64,000 nucleotides of DNA from Lachancea kluyveri NRRL Y-12651 (lineage: Eukaryota > Ascomycota > Saccharomycetes > Saccharomycetales > Saccharomycetaceae), in NCBI GenBank assembly GCA_000149225.2, contig CM000690.1:1116001-1180000 (forward strand), in the 5' to 3' direction. The position numbers and the translations under genes were made by a program. Positions 17,962 through 27,866 of this stretch are shown here, piece by piece. How positions within the stretch are numbered: the first letter of the stretch is position 1; each line of letters opens with the position of its first letter. The notes beneath the pieces were generated by a model. It saw only the letters and a program-made list of their open reading frames with translations, made no database searches and was not told the origin of the DNA.

Positions 17962-19143
17962 TCAAATTAGCAGCTTTCTTACACCTGTAATGTTCCATTT
18001 GCCAGACTCCTTATCGTATTGACAGCCAAGTAGTCTCTTACCTGTGACTGGACATTTACCTTCATTTGCTGGTAGATAGTTCAATACGCAGGGATAGCAA
18101 AAGACATACCCCGTTTCGATAGCACAAGGATTCGTTATTATTTGGTGACAAATTTCACATTTGGTGCTTGTTTGCTTCTTGGAATTTATTGGAGGTGGAG
18201 GGATGTCTTTATCTATGTCATTAAGCTTTTTCTGGATTTTTCCCATTAGGTCTTGAGTAGTCCACCATTGGAAGACTCTTAGTACGAATATAAAAGCAGG
18301 GAATAGCTGCGAGCCAGAATACTTTGCAACTTTGACAATAATCCTCCCGAACGATTGCAATCGGTTCAAAAGCATTGGAGTATTTACCCTAGGAGGACGA
18401 TTCCTTAGTAAGGGATTCTGTAATCTCGGCCTTGGTTCGTTAATCTTGTAGTCTTGTGGTGTCAATCTTGTGTACTCAATTTTGAATAAGAAGTCTAAGA
18501 AAGTTGTTGAGCCAAGCTTTCCGGATAAGAAGAACAATTTGGTGATGAAATTGAGCGCAAACGCAAATTTTTTTGCCCATGGATAGTACTTTGTAAAAAT
18601 GCTTTTTAGGTAATGGATCAGCCTGTGAGCTTTTTTCTGCAGTGCTGTATGTTCATCGTCATCTTGCTGCTCAGATTGGTTTTGAAATAGCGTTGATGCA
18701 AGTAGTTTTGAATGGTATAGATCTAATTTTGTAACCAGATAGGGAAAAAGCACTTTTTCAGCCAAAATAACATTTATCTGCTGTTTTGTTAACCTTTGCG
18801 GCAGGTCTATCGGGAGCTGCTGTTTCAAAACCTTTAACAAAAGTGAATTTGAGCTGTTTAACCTCTTTAAACCGTAAAACTTTTCAATAAACGTACCATT
18901 CCAATTATCCAAGTGATGCTTCTCAATGAGGTACTTTACACCAAGCATGAACCATTCATCGAAACGGTTATTTACCTGTAGAGTGTACCGATTGGGATAC
19001 CTACCCACAAGATTTGCAATGATGTAACGGACAGCTGGGGTCAGCAAATCATCGATCTCTTGTGCTGATACGATTTCAAAGAGCGTCGGATATATTGACG
19101 ATGAAGATTCCCCTGAAGTGGGTAGATTGGAGTAGAAATCCAT
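17962..19143 (-). CDS. PEX12: Peroxisomal RING peroxin Pex12
   Basis: 393-residue peroxisomal membrane protein (S. cerevisiae 399). With Pex2 and Pex10 it forms the ubiquitin ligase that recycles the import receptor Pex5. The C-terminal degenerate RING contains C329, C332, C340, C349, C352 and C364 and lacks a full set of eight ligands, as is usual for Pex12. The Pex2/Pex12 N-terminal region occupies most of the rest, with hydrophobic segments near 205-225 and 270-290. Position after CSI1 matches YMR026C. Confidence 0.95.
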   Translation of the reverse strand: MDFYSNLPTSGESSSSIYPTLFEIVSAQEIDDLLTPAVRYIIANLVGRYPNRYTLQVNNRFDEWFMLGVKYLIEKHHLDNWNGTFIEKFYGLKRLNSSNSLLLKVLKQQLPIDLPQRLTKQQINVILAEKVLFPYLVTKLDLYHSKLLASTLFQNQSEQQDDDEHTALQKKAHRLIHYLKSIFTKYYPWAKKFAFALNFITKLFFLSGKLGSTTFLDFLFKIEYTRLTPQDYKINEPRPRLQNPLLRNRPPRVNTPMLLNRLQSFGRIIVKVAKYSGSQLFPAFIFVLRVFQWWTTQDLMGKIQKKLNDIDKDIPPPPINSKKQTSTKCEICHQIITNPCAIETGYVFCYPCVLNYLPANEGKCPVTGKRLLGCQYDKESGKWNITGVRKLLI

Positions 19144-21571
19144 TATTAGTTGTATTGTACGTACCGCGTATTCATTTGCTGGGTATTATTCGTATAATGG
19201 GGATAACTAAAAGACTATAACATATATCATTATTAACGAGATAAAGACTATAGTGTTTTGATAAAATGATGATGGAGCTATTTGATGAGGGTATTTCAAT
19301 TATGATATGTGTGTATGGTGTCACTTCTATGTCTCTTTCAATAGCTGTCTTTTCTTATCTTTATTTTTTTTGTTTATATTGTAGTGTGACTTTTAGTTTT
19401 TTCGTTTTAATTTCACTTATTCTTTGCAAAAAATAAAAGGAGATACATAGTAAATAATCAATGATGAATTCAGTTCTGAAAATATTTTAAGATGTTTTCA
19501 ATTACCACACTTACCTAGATAGAACCCATAAACGTTTAAGCATCCTGACATTATTCAATGGATGAGCAAAAGTCATGACAGCTTCAGATAAATTAAGCTC
19601 AAACGTGGATAGCATTTTAAACCTATTCAATGAAGTACATTCAGTCGTTGCTTTTGCATTTTCTCTACTCCTGGTCTTGCAAAAAATCTTTCGCAAGTGT
19701 TTTTTTTTTTTGGACAGTAGGAACCAGTTGAACGATGTATGTGGTAGCAACAGAGTAAATTTCATCAGGACTTGTGGGATTTCGTGGTAGTGTAGACTAC
19801 GTTTTAGACTTAGTTGATCTACACGAAAAACGATTTCCGGCACGTCCTTTGCAAATCCAGATTGCATGTTATTCATTAAATGGTTCCCTTACAAAAAGAA
19901 AACCGCATTTCAAATAGTTGAGGTTGGAAAAGGTGTCATTTTCATTTTTTTTCTCCTCTGATTCCGCTTTGAAAGATGTTTTATAGTACTCTGAATTGAT
20001 ACGTATGGCCCCTGTGACTTTATAGCAACCACGAAACATACCGCACCAGACTCCATCACCTTCCCATGAGACATTCCTCCAGCCATCGCGCTCTTCCATC
20101 CCACAAACGTAGCATTCATTCACCTCACTTTTTTGCTTGGTTCGCAAGTGCGTTCTCGCGTGGTTATCTGCTGGTAAAGCACAGTTGCAGTTGTAGTAAA
20201 CGTAGTTTCCCTCTATGCTGACATCATCCAAAAGAGCCTGCAATTTCTGTTTCTTTTCCGTTCTTTTTGAAAACTCAAAAGTTGCAAAAACCTGGTTATA
20301 ACTTGTATTTAAACGTTTTAGTAGGCTGTAAAAATTAGTACCAAAAAAAAAAAACTCTCTACATGACTTGTCTGAAACGTTGCTTCTGAGCCACAAAAAA
20401 CATGCTCTTTACTTATTATTCATCAAAGGACGCCTTTTTTCTCGGTGACTGATTGAGAGCTTTCACATACGATTTATCGATCTGTGAACCAAGGTCTGGA
20501 GAGAAAAAGTAGGAAGAGTACGCCTACAAGCCTAACTCTCATTCGATGGAATAGTTTGGGATTGTAATAGCGGGTAATTAAAATATCCTCTTTTTCTTGT
20601 TCGCCACATTCCTGGTTATTAAGATGATGGTCGATTTCCTTATAATATTCGTCGCAACCATTAGTCTTGCCGATGCTTCTATGGTCAAAGGCCTCACTGC
20701 TTTCATACACAATGGCTAACGGTGATTTATCTTCCTTTCGCAAGAATGTCGATTTAAAATTAGTCCGAAAAAAGACAAACTTGAGGATTGCTCCCTGGTA
20801 GAATATGAACTGGCGCATTTGTCCCAAGGGAAGCGACTAATAAAAAGGGAACACTACCCCTGACGGAAGAATAAACTTTAGGAATTTCGGCGTGTGGGAT
20901 TTGATTTTGGACATTAAAATCAATTCACCGCACCGTAAATGATTTGCGTACCAATATTTACTATTCTTACGTGGATATAGAAGCATTTTTTGTGTAATCC
21001 TTCCCCTCACCTTTACAGAGCCTTAGACCTGCTAATACTTTTACAAATGAATTATGGGTATTCCAGTGACATTGTCCGTCCACGTGTGCATGCAAGTATC
21101 CATTGGCCGTAAAACCCTCAATTGGCTCGCGGAGCTCAACCTTGAGATGTATACCGCACACCTTAGTGAATGTCTCTAAACCGATCATTGATATCATGAT
21201 CACCTGTGCGAGTTTGGTTCCTGCCCAGGACGAATAAAACCTGCAATACCAAAAGTCCACATTTGCAGTAAGATAGGACCCCTCCCCTACCCCCCTGCTC
21301 GTCGCACTCATGGTTCGTAGCTTAGCAGCCAAAAAGACAATAAAACGGTCAGGCCTTGTTCAGCTTGTACCCATGCGGGTGGGTTCATCTCACACGTCAT
21401 GCACTCCCACAGGATAGAGCTATCCGGATGTCAACCAGCTCATTCCAACAGCTCTCAGATGCGACTCCACACCCTCCAGGAAAAGTAAAAACATAATTTG
21501 CGTATATTTTTCGTATATCTCTAAATAATTTCATTAAACAACAATCACCTCATACGAGACAATTGGCGCAC
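19144..21571. other. 2.4-kb interval without a confident gene
   Basis: This stretch between PEX12 and FBA1 is AT-rich near PEX12 and more mixed towards FBA1. It holds four minus-strand frames in different phases (19511-19876, 19869-20396, 20474-20818 and 20967-21314), two of them without an ATG at their 5' limit, broken near homopolymer runs (T at about 19700, A at about 20343). No protein family was recognised. A C-rich stretch (CCCCT, ACCCCCC) is at 21277-21298. Confidence 0.5.
19511..20818 (-). pseudogene. Possible decayed coding region (three frames)
   Basis: Read on the minus strand, a frame starting at ATG 20818 (114 codons) ends at 20474. A second frame without its own ATG runs 20396-19869 and includes a cysteine/tryptophan-rich patch (CYVCGMEERDGWRNVSW). 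A third starts at 19876 and ends at 19511, overlapping the second by 8 bp. The consistent strand, end-to-end order and homopolymers near the breaks suggest one gene disabled by frameshifts. None of the fragments resembles a family I know, so these could equally be chance frames. Confidence 0.25.
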
Positions 21572-22657
21572 TTACAATTGGTTCTTGGTGTGGAAAACGT
21601 CCAAAGCTTCAGAGATTCTCTTGGACATGGTCTTTTCACCTTCTCTAACCCAGACTCTTGGGTCAAAGTACTTCTTGTTTGGCTTGTCAGCACCCTCTGG
21701 GTTACCAACCATGGACATGATGTAGTCCTTCTTGTTCAAGACGTAGTCTCTGATACCGGTCAAGTAAGCGTATTGACAGTCAGTGTCCAAGTTGACCTTG
21801 ACGACACCGTTGCTGATACCAGTGTTGAACTCTTCTTGAGTAGAACCGGAACCACCGTGGAAGACCAAGTACAATGGCTTGGAGCCAGCGGCAGCACCAG
21901 TCTTTTGGGCAGCGTACTTTTGGTGGTCACCCAAGATTTGTGGGGACAAGACAACGTTACCGGCTTGGTAGACACCGTGGACGTTACCGAAAGCGGCAGC
22001 AATGGAGAAGTTTGGAGAAATTGGGGCCAAAGCTTCATAGACAGCGTAGACGGTTTCTGGGGAAGTGTACAAGTCTTCCTTGGCAACGTGTTCGTTGTTG
22101 ACACCATCTTCTTCACCACCGGTGATACCGATTTCCATTTCCAACCATTGGTTCATCTTGGCCATTCTGGTGAAGTACTTGACACAGGTGGAAATGTTTT
22201 CGTCGTCGGATTCTTCAGACAAGTCCAACATGTGGGAGGAGAATAATGGTTCACCGTGTTCCTTGAAGTAGGCTTCGTCAGCAGCCAACATACCGTCGTA
22301 CCATGGCAACAACTTCTTGGCACAGTGGTCAGAGTGCAAGACAACTGGGATACCGTAAGCTGGGGCAATAGCTCTAATGTAGTGGGCAGCAGCGACAGAA
22401 CCTTGGATGGAGGCGTTTTGGCCTTCGTTGGAGACACCCTTACCGGCAAAGTAAGCGGCACCACCGTTAGAGGTTTGCAAGATGATTGGGGACTTGGCGT
22501 CTCTAGCAGCTTCCAAAGCAGCAATGACGGTGGAAGAGGTGGTAACGTTGATAGCTGGGATAGCGAACTTGTGTTCCTTAGCGTAGTCGAACAAAGCGCG
22601 GACATCGTCACCGACGATGACACCGGTCTTTCTCTTCAAAACAGATTGGATACCCAT
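21572..22657 (-). CDS. FBA1: Fructose-bisphosphate aldolase, class II
   Basis: Zinc-dependent glycolytic aldolase of 361 residues (S. cerevisiae 359) that splits fructose 1,6-bisphosphate into dihydroxyacetone phosphate and glyceraldehyde 3-phosphate. The class II motif HSDHCAKKLLPWYDG places D110 and zinc ligand H111; the glycine-rich phosphate loop FHGGSGSTQEE lies near residues 265-275. Codon choice is strongly biased to the set used by highly expressed yeast genes (GGT, TTG, AAG, TCC), which also produces long spurious antisense frames. In S. cerevisiae FBA1 (YKL060C) is flanked by MPE1 and BLI1; here MPE1 is on the same side but BLI1 is about 9 kb away. Confidence 0.98.
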   Translation of the reverse strand: MGIQSVLKRKTGVIVGDDVRALFDYAKEHKFAIPAINVTTSSTVIAALEAARDAKSPIILQTSNGGAAYFAGKGVSNEGQNASIQGSVAAAHYIRAIAPAYGIPVVLHSDHCAKKLLPWYDGMLAADEAYFKEHGEPLFSSHMLDLSEESDDENISTCVKYFTRMAKMNQWLEMEIGITGGEEDGVNNEHVAKEDLYTSPETVYAVYEALAPISPNFSIAAAFGNVHGVYQAGNVVLSPQILGDHQKYAAQKTGAAAGSKPLYLVFHGGSGSTQEEFNTGISNGVVKVNLDTDCQYAYLTGIRDYVLNKKDYIMSMVGNPEGADKPNKKYFDPRVWVREGEKTMSKRISEALDVFHTKNQL

Positions 22658-22792
22658 TGTGATTAGTTTTTGTAGTTTAAAGGATGGAGATGATTAGAAT
22701 AAATAGTATTCCTATGAGGATAGAAGTAAAGAGGAAAAGGTAGAAAAAGAGACGAAAGATAAGCTGGGGGAAGAAAGAGACGAGTACGCGGT

Positions 22793-22802
22793 GTATTTAT
22801 AT
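22793..22802 (-). promoter_or_regulatory. FBA1 TATA box
   Basis: ATATAAATAC on the minus strand, 136 bp upstream of the FBA1 ATG, followed by a pyrimidine-rich stretch ending in an A-rich leader. This is the usual arrangement of a strong yeast TATA promoter. Confidence 0.6.
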
Positions 22803-23360
22803 GATTTGACTTGAGAGAGGCCTTTGAAAAGAAAAAGGGAAAAAAAAATTTTCTTTTTCTTTTCCCAAATTTTGTTTTTTCTCTCTCGCATACGTAGCGC
22901 AGGAGCGCTCGTCATTGGCAGTCATCTGTTGCGTTTAACCATCCCATTTTGCATCGCTGCATGATGTGTTTAGTGTTGCGAAGACTGGCAAACGTCGGAC
23001 GAGGGTTCCTCTCGTGATGAAGAGTCGGGCGCTGGGTGCTGGCGCGGGCAGCTGAACCGACAGTGCTGCGGGTGCGTCTGAGAGTCTGGTGGTGGGTAGC
23101 GGCTTCCGGTACGAATCCGACTTCCACTTTTGGCCCGGGGATACGCCATCATCTTACTCGGCCCGCTTCGTGCTTCGTGGTTTTACACCGATGGAGTGGT
23201 GCGAGCAAAAGAAAAAAAAGAGGATGAGGCCGAGGAAAGTGGCAAGACGTGGACGTGGCGCGATGAACACGTGTTTCTTTCTTTCTTATCTGCTGTTTTT
23301 TTCTATCCTTTCTTTTGGGAACTGATCGCTGGATACGTATATCGCAGAGCACGAACATCC

Positions 23361-23420
23361 GGAGGAAGAAGGACGAGGAGGAGGACCAGAAGGAGGAAGG
23401 AGGAGGAAGGGGAGGAAGGG
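23361..23420. repeat. GGA-rich polypurine tract
   Basis: Imperfect GGA/GGAAG repeats with only three interrupting C residues. GGAAG starts at 23364, 23395, 23405 and 23414 (CTTCC on the FBA1 sense strand). It may bind Gcr1-type factors or adopt a non-B structure; either is inference. Confidence 0.45.
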
Positions 23421-23605
23421 ATGTTTCCGCCTCCTCCCCCCACTCAGCAAAACTGGGTGTGCGACGTCGGCGGCTAAGTGAATTCTTGATAAACTAGTTG
23501 GGTTTGTGCTGATCGCACAACATGCTCTTCTCTTTCGAGCAGATACACATATACATACACAACTCTACGCACACACACACAGATCCGGTACACCTCCGAG
23601 TCCCA

Positions 23606-24151
23606 TTACACCAACTCTCCAGCAGCTCCCGCATGGTAAGTGGGATCGTACAGGATCGCGTGTGGCAACACGAAGACAGCCGCCATGGTACAGAATCCAA
23701 AGATGAATTGTAGCGGGCTGCTCCATATTAGCAACGGTAACGCTACAACAGCTCCTACCGCAACGACGTGCTGTCTGTGCAGGTGCACACGTCCTCCCAT
23801 CACGTGTATTTCGTCTCTGCCCTCAGGGAACAACCGCGGAACCACGGCTAGAAAGAAAACACTGCTAAACAGTAGACAGTAAAACATCATTGGCGTCTGG
23901 AGTAGGCAGTACAGCAACACCAGTCCCAGGATACACGTGTAGTTCCCGCGGAAATAGCTTGTATTGCTTCTCACGCGGCTCTGGATCCCAAACAACCCGT
24001 TGGGTTTGGCGAAGTTTTTCCAGTTCAGAAACTCTGCGACAAAAGGCTTGCAACTGACATAGCCCTTCAACCTGTTCACGATCGACTCCCTCTCTGCACT
24101 ATCATTGATACTGCCGCTTACGTTTGGAAATGCGCTAGGAACAAAACTCAT
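23606..24151 (-). CDS. PRA1-family (Yip3-like) membrane protein
   Basis: 181-residue protein of the PRA1/prenylated-Rab-acceptor family, which bind Rab GTPases on ER and Golgi membranes. The family core is visible: LNWKNFAKPNG, then SRVRSNTSYFRGNYTCILG (about 70-88), followed by two hydrophobic hairpins (about 83-120 and 137-172). S. cerevisiae has one such gene, YIP3 (YNL044W, 176 residues, with an intron), at an unrelated position; this copy has no visible intron and differs a good deal. It is either a relocated YIP3 or a second paralogue absent from S. cerevisiae. It is divergent from HRT2. Two CACGTG sites fall inside it, and its base composition is richer in G+C than its neighbours. Confidence 0.75.
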   Translation of the reverse strand: MSFVPSAFPNVSGSINDSAERESIVNRLKGYVSCKPFVAEFLNWKNFAKPNGLFGIQSRVRSNTSYFRGNYTCILGLVLLYCLLQTPMMFYCLLFSSVFFLAVVPRLFPEGRDEIHVMGGRVHLHRQHVVAVGAVVALPLLIWSSPLQFIFGFCTMAAVFVLPHAILYDPTYHAGAAGELV

Positions 24152-24837
24152 CTGTTGTTATTGTTTTTGGCCTTCTGAAAGCAAGGAAACGCCAAACTCA
24201 CTATGGATCAGACCGAAAAGAAGAGCAAGTTTTTTTTTTCTACACGACCGCGCAGTGGAAATGGACACACCAAAAAACCAACGAAATGTCGATAGGGTGG
24301 ACGGACAGAATGCCTTCATCGTATGCAATGATTTAACCCGGTTGCGGGAACCGAGTCGAACCGTGAGTATATCCCTCCTCTCCTTCTGCTGGACGCGACA
24401 CGGAGAGGACACACGTATACACCACCGACTCATTCATTCTTCCGTGTGTCCCGGAAAAACCAAAAGAGAACAACAACAAAAAAACAACAAGTATCACCCC
24501 GAACGGGAAGTGCCCCCACCCATTTTAATAAACCGTTGTGGAAATTCCGTTATTTTTTCCTCCAATGGCGTTGCGCGCAGATTGTTCCGTTCTACCCAAC
24601 GAGGGGGAAGAGGAGGAGGAGGAGGAGCAGTGCCTTTTGGCGCTCTCTTTCTGGACACGTGTCTTCCAGGCGCCCGCTTCCGTAAGGTACACAGTGGCAA
24701 CGCCGAAGTGACTCACGTGCGGCTTGGCAATGTGTATGCGTGTATATAAGTCTATGTGCCATTACGTGTCAACCCTCCCCCATACCTCAACCGTTACTAT
24801 CAACTGACACCGTCGGTCCATCCCATTACCCCTCAAA
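24152..24837. promoter_or_regulatory. PRA1-like gene/HRT2 divergent promoter
   Basis: This 686-bp region holds two CACGTG boxes (24656 and 24714), the first inside the 10-bp palindrome GACACGTGTC. It also has a (GGA)n purine tract at 24601-24627 and TATATAAG at 24743-24750, 88 bp before the HRT2 ATG. Cbf1/Pho4-type control of HRT2 is inference. Confidence 0.5.
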
Positions 24838-26214
24838 ATGTCCTCTGCTTTACCCCAGGTCTTCAAAAATAGCGACAAAGATACCTTTGGTTATTACACT
24901 GCCCATACTCGTTGGCCGATCATTGTCACCAATGCCATAGACGACGTTGAGAAGGAATTGCAAGAAAATTCCACCGGAAAGGATTACCTCCAACAGGGAG
25001 CCACTATCAAACAAGAATTGGTCGATTTGAGAAACGAGATTCAAACAGACCAACCTTTGAGACTATTCTCTGACCAAGAGTCCTCCGTTGCCGGTGTCCC
25101 AGCTTCCTTCAACGAAGAGTTACAACGCAACCCAACCACCTGGTTAACCGCCGGTTGGTTATTTGCCGAGGTGTATCTATACAGGCGTATCAACGTTTTT
25201 TTCAGATCCCAACCTCTTTGGTCCTCTTACGACGTCTTTAACAGGTTGAAACAGGAAACCTTTGAATCCTCCCTACACGGTGTCGTCGAACTTGCCATCC
25301 GTTACAAAAACTTGCATTCTCAGTTGCAAAATGCCGATCAAGAGACCTTGCAGATCCTGTTCAAAGAGTTCATCGAAATCTCGTTATGGGGCAATGCAAC
25401 CGACTTGTCTCTGTTGACCAATGCAACTTTGGAAGACATTAGATCTATCCAGGGCGCTCAAGCCAGAAAGGATAGCGAATCAAAGATTTTGGTCAATGAT
25501 ACCTTAACTGCCTGGGATTCGCTGTCGCCTAAGGGTAACCGTATCGATTTCGTCCTAGACAATTCTGGATTTGAACTGTACGCTGACTTGATGCTAGCTC
25601 TATTCCTCTTGGACACAGGTGTTGCAGACAAATGTATCTTCCATGCAAAGGATATCCCATACATGGTGAGCGATGTCATGTTGAAGGACTTTGACCTGTT
25701 GTTACAGGATTTGAAATCAAGAGATTTCTTCCCAGTTAAAGATTTAGAAAGTCCCCAATTGGCCGACGAGTCCTTGAACGCGTTAGCCTCTACCATTGAG
25801 AGCTATGTCTTTCAAGGAAAGATCCAATTTGTCGAAGATTCATTCTGGACCACCGATTTGGACTACTGGCATCTAGATCCCTCTGAAACGAAATACCACG
25901 GGTCCGCCTTGCATAAAGACCTGGTAAACTCTGATTTGGTCATTTTTAAAGGCGATTTGAACTACAGAAAGTTGACAGGTGATAGGCATTGGCCACGTAC
26001 CACTCCATGGAACAAAGCCATTGGTCCATTGGCCTCTAACAAAATAAAGTCTTTGAGTTTAAGAACGGCCAAAGCAGACGTTATCGTTGACTTACCAGAG
26101 GGCGTCGATGAACAACTTTGTAAACTATGGGAAGAACAAGGCAACGATGTAGGATCCTTTTGGTCCAGCAGTGGTAAATGGGCCGTTATCTGTTATTCTA
26201 CAGGGAACAACTGA
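24838..26214 (+). CDS. HRT2: DUF89 metal-dependent phosphatase
   Basis: 458-residue protein orthologous to YMR027W/HRT2 (470). DUF89 (ARMT1-type) proteins are metal-dependent phosphatases that remove sugar phosphates such as fructose-1-phosphate as metabolite damage control. The active-site signature is [17 protein letters not shown] at about residues 236-252, with the conserved D and N that bind metal; further conserved stretches are [11 protein letters not shown] and [14 protein letters not shown]. In S. cerevisiae HRT2 was named for reduced Ty3 transposition on overexpression. It lies between PEX12 (YMR026C) and TAP42 (YMR028W), as expected. Confidence 0.93.
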   Translation: MSSALPQVFKNSDKDTFGYYTAHTRWPIIVTNAIDDVEKELQENSTGKDYLQQGATIKQELVDLRNEIQTDQPLRLFSDQESSVAGVPASFNEELQRNPTTWLTAGWLFAEVYLYRRINVFFRSQPLWSSYDVFNRLKQETFESSLHGVVELAIRYKNLHSQLQNADQETLQILFKEFIEISLWGNATDLSLLTNATLEDIRSIQGAQARKDSESKILVNDTLTAWDSLSPKGNRIDFVLDNSGFELYADLMLALFLLDTGVADKCIFHAKDIPYMVSDVMLKDFDLLLQDLKSRDFFPVKDLESPQLADESLNALASTIESYVFQGKIQFVEDSFWTTDLDYWHLDPSETKYHGSALHKDLVNSDLVIFKGDLNYRKLTGDRHWPRTTPWNKAIGPLASNKIKSLSLRTAKADVIVDLPEGVDEQLCKLWEEQGNDVGSFWSSSGKWAVICYSTGNN

Positions 26215-26235
26215 GAGATGTAATTGAATCCTTTC

Positions 26236-26255
26236 TTTTTTTTTTTTTTTTTTTT
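26236..26255. repeat. Poly(T) run, 20 bp, then CA/TA microsatellite
   Basis: Twenty consecutive T lie 21 bp after the HRT2 stop. A CACACATACATA/TATATATA stretch follows at about 26271-26310. Both sit between convergent HRT2 and MPE1 and probably belong to the 3' ends. Confidence 0.6.
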
Positions 26256-26383
26256 CGGTGACTAAACAAATGCACACATGCACACATACATAAATATATA
26301 TATATACACGTACCTGAACTTCCCCCCTCTGTACATCATGTGGTGTTTAGGTATATAAACTCGCTATTAAAATGGTATACTCA

Positions 26384-27667
26384 TTATTTGCTCGTCCCAT
26401 TGCTACCTGATGACGGGGGAGGCATTCCAGGTATAAAGGGCATAGGAAACATTGGAAAAGGTGGAATGCCGAATGGAGGTGGTACCGGCATCGCCGGCTG
26501 TCCCTCAACCTTGGCCTTTTTACTACTTGTATCTTCAACCTCTTGTTCACCGCCTCTTTTAACACCATGCGTATCCAAAAACTCTTGAACTTGCTTCTTT
26601 TTCTCTTCATCCGGAATCAACGAGTCTAATAACACATCCTTGGCGCTACATTCGGGACAGACGAAATCACTTTTCACCAGTATGTCTTCCAATGCGACTT
26701 TAGAAAAATATTTGTTGCAACACTTGCTTGTCTTTACGGGATCCCTTAACAAACCGCCAGTTAGCGGACATTTCAAATCTTCTGGCAAATCTTGGAAATG
26801 TCCCTTAGCCCAAACCGCATCCTTAGAACTCATTATAACTGCTTGCTGTTTACGCTGGTAATCCTCCCACGATTGTTGATCCGCAATTTGAACTACAAAA
26901 CTACCGTCATCTGTAACCATAATCTTTCGCTGAGCCATCTCTTCAGGTGTCATAGTCGATGGATCCACTTCTACAGTCTTCAAAAACTTTTTCGGAATAC
27001 CGGTAGTACGTCTAATCCTTTTGCCTTCAAAGTTTGGATCTGAATTTGTAGGACAGTTTTTTATCCAGTGATCTCTACCACCACAACGGTAGCACATATA
27101 ACCTGGAGGAGGGGGTGCATCGTCGTGACCAGAGGCCACGGAAGATGGACCCGTAGGTCTGTTGAAAACGGGTGTTGCCTGAGACATCTCCTGCTGGGTT
27201 TGCTGCCATTGAGACTCCTGATTTGCAAACATATTGGCAATTCGATCCTCCTCAGTAACTGCTTGGTTTATGCCCGCCGTATTTGCTGTAGCTGTGGTAC
27301 TCACACTATTAGCCGTACTTGATACATTGCCCCTCATTACTCTGGGTTTACCCATAACGTAACGGGTTGCATTGCCCATAGATGCTCTTGCTGCTGAGAC
27401 GCCTGCACCGCTAGTAGACGTAAGCTTGACAGCTGGTGATCTTCTTGCGATAACACTAGATGACCTAGGTATGACATAGGAATCATCCTCGTATTCTTCT
27501 AAAGTATCTGGGTTGTACAATCGCAGCTGAAAATCCGTGCCATCTCCCAGTCTGTTTTCCTGGATGATATCCCTCTTTAAGTCAAACACTGTGATACCTG
27601 TACCATCAAAGAGAATACGCGATGTATCTTTTTGAGATTTGAACTTGTAGAATATTGTACTAGACAT
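26384..27667 (-). CDS. MPE1: CPF subunit Mpe1 (DWNN, zinc knuckle, RING)
   Basis: Subunit of the cleavage and polyadenylation factor, 427 residues (S. cerevisiae 441), homologous to human RBBP6. Domains in order: the ubiquitin-like DWNN domain at the N-terminus (about 1-75), the CCHC zinc knuckle C192-C195-H200-C205, and a RING/U-box-like domain (about 300-345, CPLTGGLLRDPVKTSKCCNK to CPECSAKDV). The C-terminus is proline/glycine/methionine-rich. It is divergent from TOA2, as in YKL058W-YKL059C, and convergent with HRT2. Confidence 0.96.
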   Translation of the reverse strand: MSSTIFYKFKSQKDTSRILFDGTGITVFDLKRDIIQENRLGDGTDFQLRLYNPDTLEEYEDDSYVIPRSSSVIARRSPAVKLTSTSGAGVSAARASMGNATRYVMGKPRVMRGNVSSTANSVSTTATANTAGINQAVTEEDRIANMFANQESQWQQTQQEMSQATPVFNRPTGPSSVASGHDDAPPPPGYMCYRCGGRDHWIKNCPTNSDPNFEGKRIRRTTGIPKKFLKTVEVDPSTMTPEEMAQRKIMVTDDGSFVVQIADQQSWEDYQRKQQAVIMSSKDAVWAKGHFQDLPEDLKCPLTGGLLRDPVKTSKCCNKYFSKVALEDILVKSDFVCPECSAKDVLLDSLIPDEEKKKQVQEFLDTHGVKRGGEQEVEDTSSKKAKVEGQPAMPVPPPFGIPPFPMFPMPFIPGMPPPSSGSNGTSK

Positions 27668-27866
27668 TGCTCTCGTAAATTAAGCTATGCTCTATTACTT
27701 CTTACAATTTGTAGTTATCGAGTTACCACCTTCTGCTTTCTGCTCTGTTTGATCTTTTTGGGTCCAGAGAAAAGTTTCAATTCTTCGGAAAAACCATATC
27801 GAAAACGACTTCATTCAAAAAGGTGTGGGTACGGGACAAGGTACAGAGAACAAAGAGGAAAACAAC

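Larger units (their letters stand above)
22658..23605. promoter_or_regulatory. FBA1 upstream region
   Basis: These 948 bp lie between FBA1 and the PRA1-family gene, both on the minus strand. On the FBA1 sense strand the leader is pyrimidine-rich and a TATA box lies 136 bp before the ATG. A GGA-rich tract at 23361-23420 gives four CTTCC cores on the sense strand, the core of Gcr1 sites, and CACGTG lies at 23268. These fit a strong glycolytic promoter, by analogy with S. cerevisiae. Confidence 0.5.

Noticed and set aside
21563-22666. Long plus-strand frames (227 and 136 codons) over FBA1
   Set aside because: They lie antisense to a strongly codon-biased gene. Biased codon sets leave the opposite strand free of stops, and the translations resemble no family.
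24335-24370. tRNA B-box-like GAGTCGAACC on the minus strand
   Set aside because: The T-stem does not pair and no acceptor, D or anticodon arm can be drawn around it.
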